A stretch of DNA of 64,000 bases from positions 1,984,001-2,048,000 of the forward strand of contig NZ_CP016948.1 of the NCBI RefSeq assembly GCF_001642805.2, in the 5' to 3' direction. How positions within the stretch are numbered: position 1 is the stretch's first letter; every line of letters starts with the position of its first letter. Shown one piece after another: positions 45,318-55,664 of the stretch. The translations under genes and the position numbers were made by a program. Under the pieces are notes generated by a model. That model saw only the letters and a list, made by a program, of their open reading frames with translations, made no database searches and was not told where the DNA came from. Source of the stretch: Serratia surfactantfaciens (GTDB lineage Bacteria > Pseudomonadota > Gammaproteobacteria > Enterobacterales > Enterobacteriaceae).

Positions 45318-46618
45318 GAAAACTTTTCGTCCAGTTCTTCCTGTTGCTGTTCGTCTGTTTTCTGGTGATGGCGATGCTGGTCGGCCTGGTGTACAAAGTG
45401 ACCGCCGAGCGCGCCGGCCGCCAGTCGATGGACGATCTGATGAAAAGCTCGCTGTACCTGATGCGCAGCGAGCTGCGCGAAATCCCGCTGAAGGACTGGA
45501 ACAAAACCATCGCCACGCTGGATCTCAACCTGTCGTTCAAACTGCATATCGAACCGCTCGGCAAACAGGAACTGAGCGAAGATCTGAAAAAACGGCTGCG
45601 GCTGGGGGAGATCATCGCCCTCGACGATCAATACACCTTCATGCAGCGCATCCCGCGCAGCCACTATGTCTTGGTCGTCGGCCCGATTCCTTATCTGTTC
45701 TACCTGCATCAGATGCGCCTGCTGGATCTGGTGTTGCTGGTGTTTATCGGCATGTCGCTGGCGCTGCCGGTGTTCCTGTGGATGCGGCCGCACTGGCAAG
45801 ATCTGCTCAAGCTGGAAAACGCAGCCCAACGCCTCGGCGCCGGGCATCTGGATGAGCGCACCCATTTCGACCCCACCTCCAGCCTAAGCCGGCTCGGGGT
45901 TGCATTCAACCAGATGGCGGACAACGTCAACACCCTGATCGCCAGCAAGAAACAGTTGATCGACGGCATCGCTCACGAGCTGCGCACGCCGCTGGTGCGC
46001 CTGCGTTACCGGCTCGAGATGAGCGATAACCTGTCCGAAAGCGAACAGCAAGCGCTGAACCGCGATATCGGCCAGCTGGAATCGCTGATCGACGAACTGC
46101 TGACCTATGCCCGTCTGGACCGCCCGCAAGTTGCGTTAAACATCGAGCCCATCGATCTGCCAAAGTGGCTCGAGGACAAGGTCGATGATATCCGTCTTAT
46201 TCATCAGGAACGCGACATCCAGCTCGATATTCCGCACGTCGGCGACTTCGGCGGCGTCGATCTGCGCCTGATGGAACGCGTGCTCGACAACCTGGTCAAC
46301 AATGCGCTGCGCTATTCCGAGCAGCGCCTGCGCGTTGGCCTGTGGTTTGACGGCGATCTCGCCTGTTTGCAAGTCGAAGACGACGGGCCGGGCATTCCGC
46401 CGGAAGAACGCGAACGGGTGTTCGAGCCTTTCGTCCGTCTCGATCCCAGCCGCGATCGCGCCACCGGCGGCTGCGGGCTGGGGTTGGCCATCGTCCATTC
46501 CATCGCCGTCGCCTACCAGGGACAGGTGTTCGTTGAAGGCAGTTCGCTCGGCGGCGCCAGCTTCCGCTTCTGCTGGCCGGTGAAGCCGACATTCAGTTTA
46601 AAAGCCGATCTGGCGTAA
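45314..46618 (+). CDS. rstB: Sensor histidine kinase RstB
   Basis: 434 residues. Two membrane helices (about 8-28 and 136-156) flank a periplasmic domain, followed by HAMP and HisKA with phospho-acceptor H221 in GIAHELRTPLVRLRY. The ATPase domain shows NLVNNALRYS (N box), DDGPGIPPEER (G1) and GGCGLGLAIVHSIA (G2). It phosphorylates RstA. In E. coli the next gene is tus; here an M32 peptidase follows instead, while a Ter site lies 1.66 kb downstream. Confidence 0.95.
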   Translation: MRKLFVQFFLLLFVCFLVMAMLVGLVYKVTAERAGRQSMDDLMKSSLYLMRSELREIPLKDWNKTIATLDLNLSFKLHIEPLGKQELSEDLKKRLRLGEIIALDDQYTFMQRIPRSHYVLVVGPIPYLFYLHQMRLLDLVLLVFIGMSLALPVFLWMRPHWQDLLKLENAAQRLGAGHLDERTHFDPTSSLSRLGVAFNQMADNVNTLIASKKQLIDGIAHELRTPLVRLRYRLEMSDNLSESEQQALNRDIGQLESLIDELLTYARLDRPQVALNIEPIDLPKWLEDKVDDIRLIHQERDIQLDIPHVGDFGGVDLRLMERVLDNLVNNALRYSEQRLRVGLWFDGDLACLQVEDDGPGIPPEERERVFEPFVRLDPSRDRATGGCGLGLAIVHSIAVAYQGQVFVEGSSLGGASFRFCWPVKPTFSLKADLA

Positions 46619-46655
46619 TACCGCCGGACCATTATCAATTGGGAGCCGAATAATA

Positions 46656-48155
46656 ATGACATCTGCACATTCCAACACGTCTGCTTACGATCAACTGCGC
46701 GCGCTTTTTAGCCGGCTGTCGCGTTTCGGCCACCTGTCCGCCATCGCCGGTTGGGACATGCAAACCATGATGCCGCCGGGCGGCAGCAAGGCGCGTTCAG
46801 AAGCGTTGGCCGAACTGAGCGTACTGCAGCACCAGATTTTAACCGCGGAAAGCACCGGCGCGCTGTTGGATCGCGCGCAGCAAGAGACTCTGGACGAGCT
46901 CGACCGCGCCAATCTGCGCGAGATGCGCCGCCAATATGAGGACGCCGTGTTGCTGCCGGCCTCCCTGGTCGAAGCCAAATCGCTGGCCGGTGCGCGCTGC
47001 GAACACGCCTGGCGCGCCCAGCGCCCGGCCAACGACTGGGATGGCTTCGCCGAGAATCTGCGCGAAGTGGTCAAGCTCAGCCGCGAAGAAGCGCAAATCC
47101 GCGCGCAGGCGGCCGGCACCAGCCGTTACGACGCCCTGCTCAATCTGTATGAGCCGGGCATGCGCAGCAGCGATCTTGACCGTATCTTCGGCGATTTGAA
47201 AACCTGGCTGCCGGATCTGCTGCAGCGCGTGGTGGCCAAACAGGCCAACGAACCCTGCCAGGCGCCGCAGGGCCCGTTCAATGTGGACACCCAACGCCAG
47301 CTGAGCCTGAGCGTGATGAAACTGCTCGGCTTCAACTTCGACAATGGCCGCGTCGACGTCAGCGCGCACCCGTTCTGCGGCGGCGTGCCGGAAGATGTGC
47401 GCATCACCACGCGTTACAACGACAAAGAGTTTCTGACCGCGCTGCTCGGCATCGTGCACGAGACTGGCCACGCCCGTTACGAACAGAATCTGCCGCGCGA
47501 TCTGCTCGGCCAGCCGGTCGCTCTGGCCCGTTCCACCGCCATTCACGAATCGCAGAGCCTGCTGTTTGAAATGCAGCTGGCGCGTGGCAATGAGTTCCTG
47601 AAAATCTTGCGTCCGTTGGTCACCGCGCAGTTTGGCGAGCAGCCGGCGCTGGAAGAAGCCAACTTCATTCGCCTCAATCAGCGGGTTAAACCGGGCCTGA
47701 TCCGCGTCGACGCCGACGAGGTGAGCTATCCCGCTCACGTCATCCTGCGCTACGAAATTGAAAAGGCGCTGATCGAAGGCGACATTGAAGTGGAGGACAT
47801 TCCGGCGCTGTGGAATGAAAAGATGCACGCGTATCTGGGCCTCGACACCATCGGCAACTATCGCAACGGCTGCATGCAGGATATCCATTGGACCGACGGC
47901 GCCTTCGGCTACTTCCCGACCTATACGCTCGGCGCGATGTACGCTGCGCAGCTGTTCCACAGCGTGCGTCAGGCGCTGCCATCGCTGAGTGAAGATATCG
48001 CCGCCGGCAATCTGCAGCCGCTTTTCCATTGGTTGCAGCATAACATCTGGCGCCACGGCAGCCGTTTCCCGACCGAAACGCTGATCGCCAACGCGACCGG
48101 CGAAGCGCTCAACCCGCGCTACTTCCGTCAACATTTGGAAAACCGCTACCTGTAA
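46656..48155 (+). CDS. M32 family metallocarboxypeptidase
   Basis: 499 residues. Zinc motif H268-E-T-G-H272 in GIVHETGHARYEQNLP with the downstream HESQSLLFE supplying the third ligand; the N-terminal helical lid starts at YDQLRALFSRLSRFGHLSAIAGWDMQTMMPPGG. M32 enzymes remove C-terminal residues with broad specificity in the cytoplasm. Full family length. A strong GC hairpin follows its stop. Confidence 0.93.
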   Translation: MTSAHSNTSAYDQLRALFSRLSRFGHLSAIAGWDMQTMMPPGGSKARSEALAELSVLQHQILTAESTGALLDRAQQETLDELDRANLREMRRQYEDAVLLPASLVEAKSLAGARCEHAWRAQRPANDWDGFAENLREVVKLSREEAQIRAQAAGTSRYDALLNLYEPGMRSSDLDRIFGDLKTWLPDLLQRVVAKQANEPCQAPQGPFNVDTQRQLSLSVMKLLGFNFDNGRVDVSAHPFCGGVPEDVRITTRYNDKEFLTALLGIVHETGHARYEQNLPRDLLGQPVALARSTAIHESQSLLFEMQLARGNEFLKILRPLVTAQFGEQPALEEANFIRLNQRVKPGLIRVDADEVSYPAHVILRYEIEKALIEGDIEVEDIPALWNEKMHAYLGLDTIGNYRNGCMQDIHWTDGAFGYFPTYTLGAMYAAQLFHSVRQALPSLSEDIAAGNLQPLFHWLQHNIWRHGSRFPTETLIANATGEALNPRYFRQHLENRYL

Positions 48156-48163
48156 TCCCCCCT

Positions 48164-48190
48164 GGCGCGGCCCCGGCCGCGCCATTTTCC
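48164..48190 (+). terminator. Terminator after the M32 peptidase gene
   Basis: GGCGCGGCC/GGCCGCGCC, nine-base arms, is followed by ATTTT. It lies eight bases after the stop codon. Confidence 0.65.
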
Positions 48191-48276
48191 CCCTGCTAGA
48201 CCTGATGGTGTTTCATAGCGCACGACTCTTGCCGACAGCACCTTGGCTGCAGAGTGTCGGGTGGCTACTTTCCAGG

Positions 48277-48293
48277 AGTATGTTGTAACTAAA
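48277..48293 (+). other. Replication terminus Ter site (Tus-binding sequence)
   Basis: AGTATGTTGTAACTAAA matches the E. coli Ter core AGNATGTTGTAACTAAA at every position. In E. coli, TerB lies beside tus just downstream of rstB in the same orientation. By analogy the arrest face is the AGTATG end, so a fork travelling left to right would be stopped. No tus gene is found in this window. Confidence 0.88.
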
Positions 48294-48323
48294 ACAGTAA
48301 AAAGCACCAAACCGCTCCGCCTT

Positions 48324-49129
48324 TCATCCCAGCGCATGACGGGCGATCATCGCCGCCAGTTGCGGCCTCAACGACGCGGGCAGGTCATGCCCCATGCCCG
48401 GCATAATATGTAATTCGGCGTTGGCGACTGCGCGGGCGATCGCCACCCCGCCCGCCTTGCGTACCAGCCGATCGCGGTCGCCGTGAATGACCAGCGTCGA
48501 CGCGGCGATGCGTCGACTGTAACGACGCAGATCACCGCTGCCGAGCAGCGCGGAAAGCTGCCGCTGCATGCCTTCCGGATCCACACCCCGCTTCAACAAC
48601 CGCTTCACCAGCGCATCCAGCTCCGCCTCCTCCGGCGGATACATCGCGGTGCCAAGCGCGCGTAAAAAGGCTTTCATCCCCTCATGGCGCTGCTGCAGCG
48701 TCATATCCGCTGCGGGTAGTCGGCGGCCAGCACCTGGGCGATCATTCCCCCCATCGAAGCGCCCAGCACGTGAGCCTGCGGAATACGCAAATGATCGAGC
48801 AGATGCGCCGCGTCCGCCGCCATATCCGCCAGGGTATAAGGCACCGGCGTTTGCCAACCGAGCTGGGCGCGCAACATCAGCAGCCACAACGGTTGCGTGC
48901 GCTGCCCCTGCGTCTTGCCGGAAAGCCCGACGTCGCGGTTGTCGTAACGGATCACCCGAAATCCCTTGGCCACCAGGGCGCGGCAGAAATCGTCAGGCCA
49001 CAGCAAAAGCTGCGCGCCGATGCCCATGATGAGCAGCAACGGCGGATGCGTCTCATCGCCCCAGTCCTCATAGGCCAGCGGCACCTCACCCTGTTCAGTT
49101 ACGCCACAACGAACCGTTATCTCGTTCAT
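48324..49129 (-). pseudogene. Alpha/beta hydrolase broken by internal deletion and frameshift
   Basis: The N-terminal part (49129 to about 48710) reads to the nucleophile elbow LGASMGGMIAQ and AADYPQR, then hits TGA in GGATATGA at about 48701. The C-terminal part continues in another frame from MTLQQRHEGMKAF with VIHGDRDRLV and the catalytic-His motif MPGMGHDLP, ending at 48324. Compared with the family, roughly 30-35 residues that normally follow DYPQRV (strand plus lid start) are missing at the joint. A deletion of about 100 bases, not in a multiple of three, explains both effects. Both halves keep active-site motifs, so the loss looks recent. No single intact enzyme can be made. Confidence 0.75.
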
Positions 49130-49195
49130 TTTAAATCCCTTTTATCGCGCCTGACGGTCATTATAGCAGCAATCCCCCCTGCCGCCGCTGCCCTG

Positions 49196-49209
49196 TACAT
49201 TAGGTTACA
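49196..49209 (+). promoter_or_regulatory. RstA box upstream of asr
   Basis: TACATTAGGTTACA matches the RstA consensus TACATNTNGTTACA at all fixed positions but one. It lies 105 bases upstream of the asr start. RstA is encoded 4 kb to the left. Confidence 0.75.
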
Positions 49210-49314
49210 AGCCGAAACCAATCACTCACGGAAAGCCGCGCGCCGTTTGCCTACTATCATCTCAACGGCCCCGCAGTGGGGTTGATACCCAAAAGTCATA
49301 TTGAGGATTTTACG

Positions 49315-49590
49315 ATGAAAAAAGTATTAGCTCTGGTTGTTGCCGCTGCAATGGGTCTGTCTTCTGTAGCTTTCGCTGCCGAGGCGGCCACCACCGCACC
49401 TGCGGCTACCGCAACCACCGCCACCGCTGCGCCGGCTAAAGCTCAGGTGAAACATCACGGCAAGAAAGCCCCGGTACAGAAAGCTCAGGCGGCCAAAAAG
49501 CATCACAAGAAAGCCGGCAAGAAAGCCCCAGCGCAAAAAGCCCAGGCGGCTAAAAAGCACCATAAAAAAGCCAGCCACAAAAAAGCGTAA
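49315..49590 (+). CDS. asr: Acid shock protein Asr
   Basis: 91 residues from the ATG at 49315 with TTGAGGA upstream. A signal peptide ([20 protein letters not shown]) is followed by an Ala/Thr-rich propeptide and then a Lys/His-rich mature part with repeats of [18 protein letters not shown]. Asr is a strongly acid-induced periplasmic protein under PhoBR and RstAB control in E. coli. The RstA box upstream fits this. A strong terminator follows. Confidence 0.93.
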   Translation: MKKVLALVVAAAMGLSSVAFAAEAATTAPAATATTATAAPAKAQVKHHGKKAPVQKAQAAKKHHKKAGKKAPAQKAQAAKKHHKKASHKKA

Positions 49591-49632
49591 TGACGTGAGG
49601 GTCCCCTCACCGCTTCAGGCTTGACGTGTACG

Positions 49633-49657
49633 ACACCCGGTTCGCCGGGTGTTTTTT
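49633..49657 (+). terminator. Intrinsic terminator after asr
   Basis: ACACCCGG/CCGGGTGT with a TTCG tetraloop is followed by six T. It lies 20 bases before the small gene at 49677. Confidence 0.9.
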
Positions 49658-49676
49658 CATCGGGGGGTTCTCATTG

Positions 49677-49757
49677 ATGCTGCGCCGCTACCTGTTCGAG
49701 ATCATTCTGACCGCCCTGATCCTTTGTGGACTGATCGCCGTCTTTTTTTATCTGTAG
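49677..49757 (+). CDS. ydgU: Small membrane protein YdgU
   Basis: 26 residues: two Arg and a Tyr at the start (MLRRYLFE), then one hydrophobic helix (IILTALILCGLIAVFFYL). GGGG lies about 8 bases before the ATG. Position between asr and ydgD matches the small E. coli gene ydgU. Single-span inner-membrane protein of unknown role. Identification is by position and size. Confidence 0.65.
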   Translation: MLRRYLFEIILTALILCGLIAVFFYL

Positions 49758-49884
49758 CCTGCCGCGCCGCCGGCGGGAAATTATTGAAAAATCAATTATT
49801 GCCCATCCACATGGCTGCTAAATCAGTCTATAGTTAGCATTCAGTGTGTTTATGGATGATCCGTATTTGTCAGGCAAGAGATCT

Positions 49885-50697
49885 ATGCGCATATCCGTTT
49901 TACTGTTGCTGTGTTCACTCCCGTTCGTTGCCTCCCAGGCGGCACGCGCCGACGGCCCGTCCAAGGCCGAGCAAACGCGCCTGTTTTTTGGCAAAGATGA
50001 ACGAATCAAGGTCACGGATACCGCCGCCCAGCCGTGGCAGGCCATCGGCCAGGTCGAAACCGCCAGCGGCAATCTGTGTACCGCCACGCTGATCTCCCCG
50101 CATCTGGCGTTGACCGCCGGTCACTGCGTGCTGGCACCGCCGGGGCAATTGGATAAGGCCGTCGCTCTGCGCTTCGTGGCGGGCGATAAATCGTGGCAGT
50201 ATCAAACCGACAATATCGAGACCCTGGTCGACAGCAAGCTGGGCAAAAAGCTGAAGCCGGACGGTGACGGCTGGATCGTGCCGCCCGCCGCCGCCGCCTA
50301 TGACTTTGCGCTGATCCGGCTGAAAGACAAGAAGCCGCTGCCGATCGCGCCGCTGCCGCTGTGGCAAGGCGACAGCAAAGCGCTGACCCAGGCGCTGAAA
50401 CAGGCCAAAAGGCTGATAACCCAGGCAGGCTACCCGGAAGATCATCTGGATGATCTCTACAGCCACCAAAACTGCAAGGTGACCGGCTGGGCTCAACAAG
50501 GCGTGCTGTCGCATCAGTGCGATACCCTGCCGGGCGACAGCGGTTCGCCGCTGCTGCTGAAAACCGCCGACGGCTGGCAACTTATCGCCATCCAAAGCTC
50601 GGCGCCGGCGGCGAAAGATCGCTATCGCGCCGATAACCGCGCCCTGGCGGTACCCGGCATCCGCGAAGCCCTGGACGCCCTGGCGGCAGGCAAATAA
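49885..50697 (+). CDS. ydgD: Trypsin-like serine protease YdgD
   Basis: 270 residues from the ATG at 49885, which begins a signal peptide ([20 protein letters not shown]); a longer start at 49846 would bury it. The catalytic triad is visible: H80 in LTAGHC, D140 in YDFALIRL and S219 in GDSGSPLLL. Cys79-type and later Cys residues probably form disulfides. Close to E. coli YdgD, a putative periplasmic protease of unknown substrate. Terminator at 50709-50730. Confidence 0.9.
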   Translation: MRISVLLLLCSLPFVASQAARADGPSKAEQTRLFFGKDERIKVTDTAAQPWQAIGQVETASGNLCTATLISPHLALTAGHCVLAPPGQLDKAVALRFVAGDKSWQYQTDNIETLVDSKLGKKLKPDGDGWIVPPAAAAYDFALIRLKDKKPLPIAPLPLWQGDSKALTQALKQAKRLITQAGYPEDHLDDLYSHQNCKVTGWAQQGVLSHQCDTLPGDSGSPLLLKTADGWQLIAIQSSAPAAKDRYRADNRALAVPGIREALDALAAGK

Positions 50698-50708
50698 TCC
50701 CTACTCGG

Positions 50709-50730
50709 CGGCGCGTAAAGCGCCGTTTTT
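50709..50730 (+). terminator. Intrinsic terminator after ydgD
   Basis: CGGCGC/GCGCCG with loop GTAAA is followed by five T, 12 bases after the stop. Confidence 0.82.
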
Positions 50731-50780
50731 CTTGCACGGCAGATAACGCGCCGGCCGCTTGCCGACCGGCGCGCCAGCGT

Positions 50781-53700
50781 TTAGCCCGAAAGCTGCTCGA
50801 TAGTTTGCAGAATGCGTTTGTCGGAGATCGGGTAAGGCGTGCCCAGCTGCTGCGCGAACAGGCTGACGCGCAGTTCCTCGATCATCCAGCGCACCGCTTT
50901 CACCTCTTCTTCCTGCTGCCGCTTCGGCGGCAGCTTGTTCAGCCACTGCTGCCATGCCTGCTGCACCTGCTCCACCCGCAGCATCTGCGCGCGATCGCGG
51001 TGCGGATCGATAGCCAGTTTCTCCAGCCGGCGCTCGATAGCCTGCAGGTAACGCAGCGTGTCCGGCAGGCGTTTCCATCCGTTGCCGGTGACGAAGCCGC
51101 GGTAGACCAGGCCGCCGAGCTGAGTCTTGATGTCCGACAGCGCCAGCGCCAACGACATGTCCACCCGGCCTTTCAGCCGCTTGTTGATGTTGAAGACCGC
51201 CGTCAGGATCTGCTCAACCTGCTTGGCCACCTCAACCACCGTGTCGTTCAGCTCGGCGCGGATCTGCTCTTGCAAACGCGCAAAGCCTTCTTCCTGCCAG
51301 ACCGGGCCGCCGTGTTCGGCGATCAGCTTGTCGATGCCGCACGAAATGCAGTCGTCGATCAGCTCCAGCACCTTGCCGTACGGGTTGAAATAAAGCCCCA
51401 GCTTGGCCTTGTTCGGCAGCTTTTCATGCAGGTACTTAATCGGCGAAGGAATATTCAGCAGCAGCAGACGGCGCGTACCTTGCCACATCGCCTGTTGCTG
51501 CTCGCTTTCGCTGTCGAACAGACGGATCGCCACGCTGTCCTTCTCATCCACCAGCGCCGGGTAGGCCTTCATCGAATAGCCGCCGCGCTTCTGCTCGTAG
51601 AACGCCGGCAGTTGGCCAAAGCTCCAGACATGCAGATTGCTCTGTTCCAGCCCGTCATCGGCCACCGCCGACAGCGTCTCCTGCACCTTCTCTTTCAGCT
51701 GCAGACGCAGAGCGGCCAAATCTTTGCCTTCACGCAGCGTCTGGTTCTTCTCGCCCACCACGCGGAAAGTCATTTTCAGGTGATCGGGCACCTGATCCCA
51801 CTGCCAGTCATCACGTGACACGGTCACGCCAGTCATGCGCCGCAGCTCGCGCTCCAGCGCGTCCAGCAGCGGCAATTCCAGCGCCGTAACCCGGCCGAGG
51901 AACGCTTCGGCGTAGTTCGGTGCCGGCACGAAGTTGCGGCGCACCGGTTTCGGCAGCGACTTGATCAGCGCGATCACCAGCTCACGGCGGATGCCGGGGA
52001 TCTGCCACTCGAAGCCCTGCTCCTCCACCTGATTGAGGATCGGCAACGGAATGTGCACCGTCACGCCATCGGCGTCGGTGCCCGGTTCGAACTGGTAGCT
52101 CAGCCGCAGCTTGAGATTGCCCTGATGCCAGAAGTTCGGGTAGTCCAGCGCGCTGATCTTGTTGGCGCCATCCTTGATCAGCATCTCTTTTTCAAAGTTC
52201 AGCAGATCCGGCTGCTGTTTGGCCGCGCTCTTCCACCAGCTGTCGAAATGACGGCCGGAGACCACATCGTTGGGGATACGGCGATCGTAGAAGCCGAACA
52301 GCGTTTCGTCGTCCACCAGAATGTCGCGGCGGCGCGATTTATGCTCCAGCTCTTCCACTTCGGCGCGCAGCTTTTGGTTTTCACGGAAGAAGGCGTGGCG
52401 CGTCTGCCAGTCGCCCTCCACCAGCGCATGGCGGATAAACAGCTCACGGCACAGCAATGGATCGATGGAGCCATAGTTGACCTGGCGCGCCGCGACGATC
52501 GGCAGACCGAACAGCGTGACCTTTTCGCTGGCCATCACCGCCCCTTGCGACTTCGACCAATGCGGCTCGCTGTAGCTGTGCTTCACCAGATGCTGAGCCA
52601 GCGGCTCGATCCATTCCGGTTCGATGCGCGCGGCGATGCGCCCCCACAGGCGGCTGGTTTCCACCAATTCGGCCACCATGGTCCACTTCGGCGGCTTCTT
52701 GAACAGGCCGGAGCCGGGGAAGATCGAGAAGCGGGCGTTGCGCGCGCCGGTGTATTCCTGCTTGTCCGCATCCTTCTGACCGATGTGCGACAGCAGGCCG
52801 GTCAGCAACGCGGTATGCACGCTGCGGTAGTCGGAAGGCGTGCTGTTGATCGGCAGCCCCAGCTCTTTCACCACCTGACGCAGCTGGGTATAGATATCCT
52901 GCCACTCGCGCACCCGCAGGTAGTTGAGGAAATCGTTGCGGCACAGCCGGCGGAACTGGCTGGAAGAGTTCGCTTTTTGCTGCTCCTGCAGATAATCCCA
53001 CAGATTGACGAACGCCAGGAAATCCGAGTCTTTGTCGGCAAAGCGACGGTGTTTTTCATCCGAAGCCTGCTGCCTGTCCATCGGACGCTCACGCGGATCC
53101 TGAATCGACAGCGCGGCGGTGATGATCATCACCTCGCGCACGCTGCCGCTCTTCTGCGCTTCCAGCACCATGCGCGCCAGACGCGGGTCGATAGGCAACT
53201 GCGCCAGCTGCCGGCCCTGCGGCGTCAGCTGGTAATGGCCGTTGTCGGCGGTGGAGATCGCCCCCAGCTCTTCCAGCAGGCGCACGCCATCCTGAATGTT
53301 GCGCTTGTCCGGCGCTTCGACGAACGGAAACGCGGCGATGTCGCCCAGCCCCAGCGAGGTCATCTGCAGAATGACCGACGCCAGGTTGGTGCGCAGGATC
53401 TCCGGATCGGTAAACGCCGGCCGCGACAGGAAGTCCTGTTCGGAATACAAGCGAATGCACACCCCTTCCGACACGCGGCCGCAACGCCCTTTACGCTGGT
53501 TGGCGGAAGCCTGCGACACCGGCTCGATCGGCAGGCGCTGCACCTTGGTACGGAAGCTGTAGCGGCTGATGCGCGCGGTGCCCGGATCGATGACGTACTT
53601 GATGCCCGGCACCGTCAGCGAAGTTTCCGCCACGTTGGTGGCCAGCACGATGCGGCGGCCGTGGTGCGACTGGAACACCCGGTTCTGTTCGCTGTTCGAC

Positions 53701-54668
53701 AGGCGCGCATACAGCGGCAGCACCTCGGTGTGCGGCAGATTGAGGCGGTTCAGGGCATCGGCAGTGTCGCGAATTTCACGCTCACCGCTCATGAAGATCA
53801 GAATGTCGCCCGGCCCTTCGCGCCCAAGCTCGTCCACCGCATCGAAAATCGCCTGCAGCTGGTCGCGATCGGTATCGTCGTCGTCGTCGACCACCGGGCG
53901 GTAACGCACTTCCACCGGGTAAGTGCGGCCGGAAACCTCGATGATCGGCGCATTGTTGAAGTGGCGCGAGAAGCGCTGCGGATCGATGGTCGCCGAAGTG
54001 ATGATCACCTTGAGATCCGGGCGCTTCGGCAGCAGTTCACGCAGATAGCCGAGAATAAAGTCGATGTTAAGACTGCGCTCGTGCGCTTCATCGATGATCA
54101 GCGTGTCGTACTGCATCAGCAGGCGATCCTGCTGAATCTCCGCCAGCAAGATGCCGTCGGTCATCAGCTTGACCAGGGTGTTTTCCCCCACCTGATCGTT
54201 GAAGCGCACCTTGTAACCGACGCTGCCGCCGAGCGGGGTTTCCAGCTCGTCGGCGATGCGGTTGGCGACGGTGCGCGCTGCCAGGCGGCGCGGCTGGGTG
54301 TGGCCGATCAGCCCTTTCACCCCACGCCCCAGCTCCAGACAGATCTTCGGCAACTGGGTGGTTTTCCCCGAGCCGGTCTCCCCGGCGACGATCACCACCT
54401 GGTGATCGCGGATAGCGTTTAAAATGTCCTGCTTTTTCTGACTGACCGGCAGGCTTTCCGGGTAGGAAATGCGCGGGCAAGACGCGGCGCGCGCCTGCAC
54501 TTTCTGCCGCGCCGCCGCGATGTCGCTTTCGACTTCGGCGGCGACCGCCAGCTGGGCATCGGGATTTTTGATTTTTCGTGCGCCCTGCAGGCGACGACGC
54601 AGGCGTTGTTGATCGCGGAGCATCAGCTCGCCCAGTTGGGCCGGCAGTGCCTCGAGCGGAGATTTCAC
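50781..54668 (-). CDS. hrpA: ATP-dependent RNA helicase HrpA
   Basis: 1295 residues. DEAH-box motifs are in order: Walker A GETGSGKTTQLP, Ia TQPRRLAARTVA, DEAH in LIIDEAHERSLN, SAT, then TNVAETSLTVPGI and QRKGRCGRV of the second helicase half. A long C-terminal extension unique to HrpA follows. HrpA unwinds structured mRNA and rescues stalled ribosomes in E. coli. I chose a GTG start at 54668 because AAGGAA lies 9 bases upstream and the length agrees with E. coli (1300); an ATG at 54689 has no such site. Confidence 0.93.
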   Translation of the reverse strand: MKSPLEALPAQLGELMLRDQQRLRRRLQGARKIKNPDAQLAVAAEVESDIAAARQKVQARAASCPRISYPESLPVSQKKQDILNAIRDHQVVIVAGETGSGKTTQLPKICLELGRGVKGLIGHTQPRRLAARTVANRIADELETPLGGSVGYKVRFNDQVGENTLVKLMTDGILLAEIQQDRLLMQYDTLIIDEAHERSLNIDFILGYLRELLPKRPDLKVIITSATIDPQRFSRHFNNAPIIEVSGRTYPVEVRYRPVVDDDDDTDRDQLQAIFDAVDELGREGPGDILIFMSGEREIRDTADALNRLNLPHTEVLPLYARLSNSEQNRVFQSHHGRRIVLATNVAETSLTVPGIKYVIDPGTARISRYSFRTKVQRLPIEPVSQASANQRKGRCGRVSEGVCIRLYSEQDFLSRPAFTDPEILRTNLASVILQMTSLGLGDIAAFPFVEAPDKRNIQDGVRLLEELGAISTADNGHYQLTPQGRQLAQLPIDPRLARMVLEAQKSGSVREVMIITAALSIQDPRERPMDRQQASDEKHRRFADKDSDFLAFVNLWDYLQEQQKANSSSQFRRLCRNDFLNYLRVREWQDIYTQLRQVVKELGLPINSTPSDYRSVHTALLTGLLSHIGQKDADKQEYTGARNARFSIFPGSGLFKKPPKWTMVAELVETSRLWGRIAARIEPEWIEPLAQHLVKHSYSEPHWSKSQGAVMASEKVTLFGLPIVAARQVNYGSIDPLLCRELFIRHALVEGDWQTRHAFFRENQKLRAEVEELEHKSRRRDILVDDETLFGFYDRRIPNDVVSGRHFDSWWKSAAKQQPDLLNFEKEMLIKDGANKISALDYPNFWHQGNLKLRLSYQFEPGTDADGVTVHIPLPILNQVEEQGFEWQIPGIRRELVIALIKSLPKPVRRNFVPAPNYAEAFLGRVTALELPLLDALERELRRMTGVTVSRDDWQWDQVPDHLKMTFRVVGEKNQTLREGKDLAALRLQLKEKVQETLSAVADDGLEQSNLHVWSFGQLPAFYEQKRGGYSMKAYPALVDEKDSVAIRLFDSESEQQQAMWQGTRRLLLLNIPSPIKYLHEKLPNKAKLGLYFNPYGKVLELIDDCISCGIDKLIAEHGGPVWQEEGFARLQEQIRAELNDTVVEVAKQVEQILTAVFNINKRLKGRVDMSLALALSDIKTQLGGLVYRGFVTGNGWKRLPDTLRYLQAIERRLEKLAIDPHRDRAQMLRVEQVQQAWQQWLNKLPPKRQQEEEVKAVRWMIEELRVSLFAQQLGTPYPISDKRILQTIEQLSG

Positions 54669-55543
<875 letters not shown>

Positions 55544-55638
55544 GATCCCGCGCAGGGGCGCCATGCCCCTGCCGGACAAGACGTCAGTCCTGTCAAACCT
55601 GCACTACCCTCATAATAATCATCTATCCGTATCTCTTG

Positions 55639-55664
55639 GCGCGCCAGACGGCGCGCTTTTTTTT
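55639..55664 (+). terminator. Terminator after azoR
   Basis: GCGCGCC/GGCGCGC with loop AGAC is followed by eight T. Its end overlaps the 3' end of convergent ydbL. Confidence 0.88.

Noticed and set aside
45300..48320. tus gene next to the Ter site
   Set aside because: The genes here are rstB, an M32 peptidase and a broken hydrolase; no product resembles Tus, and no space remains for it.
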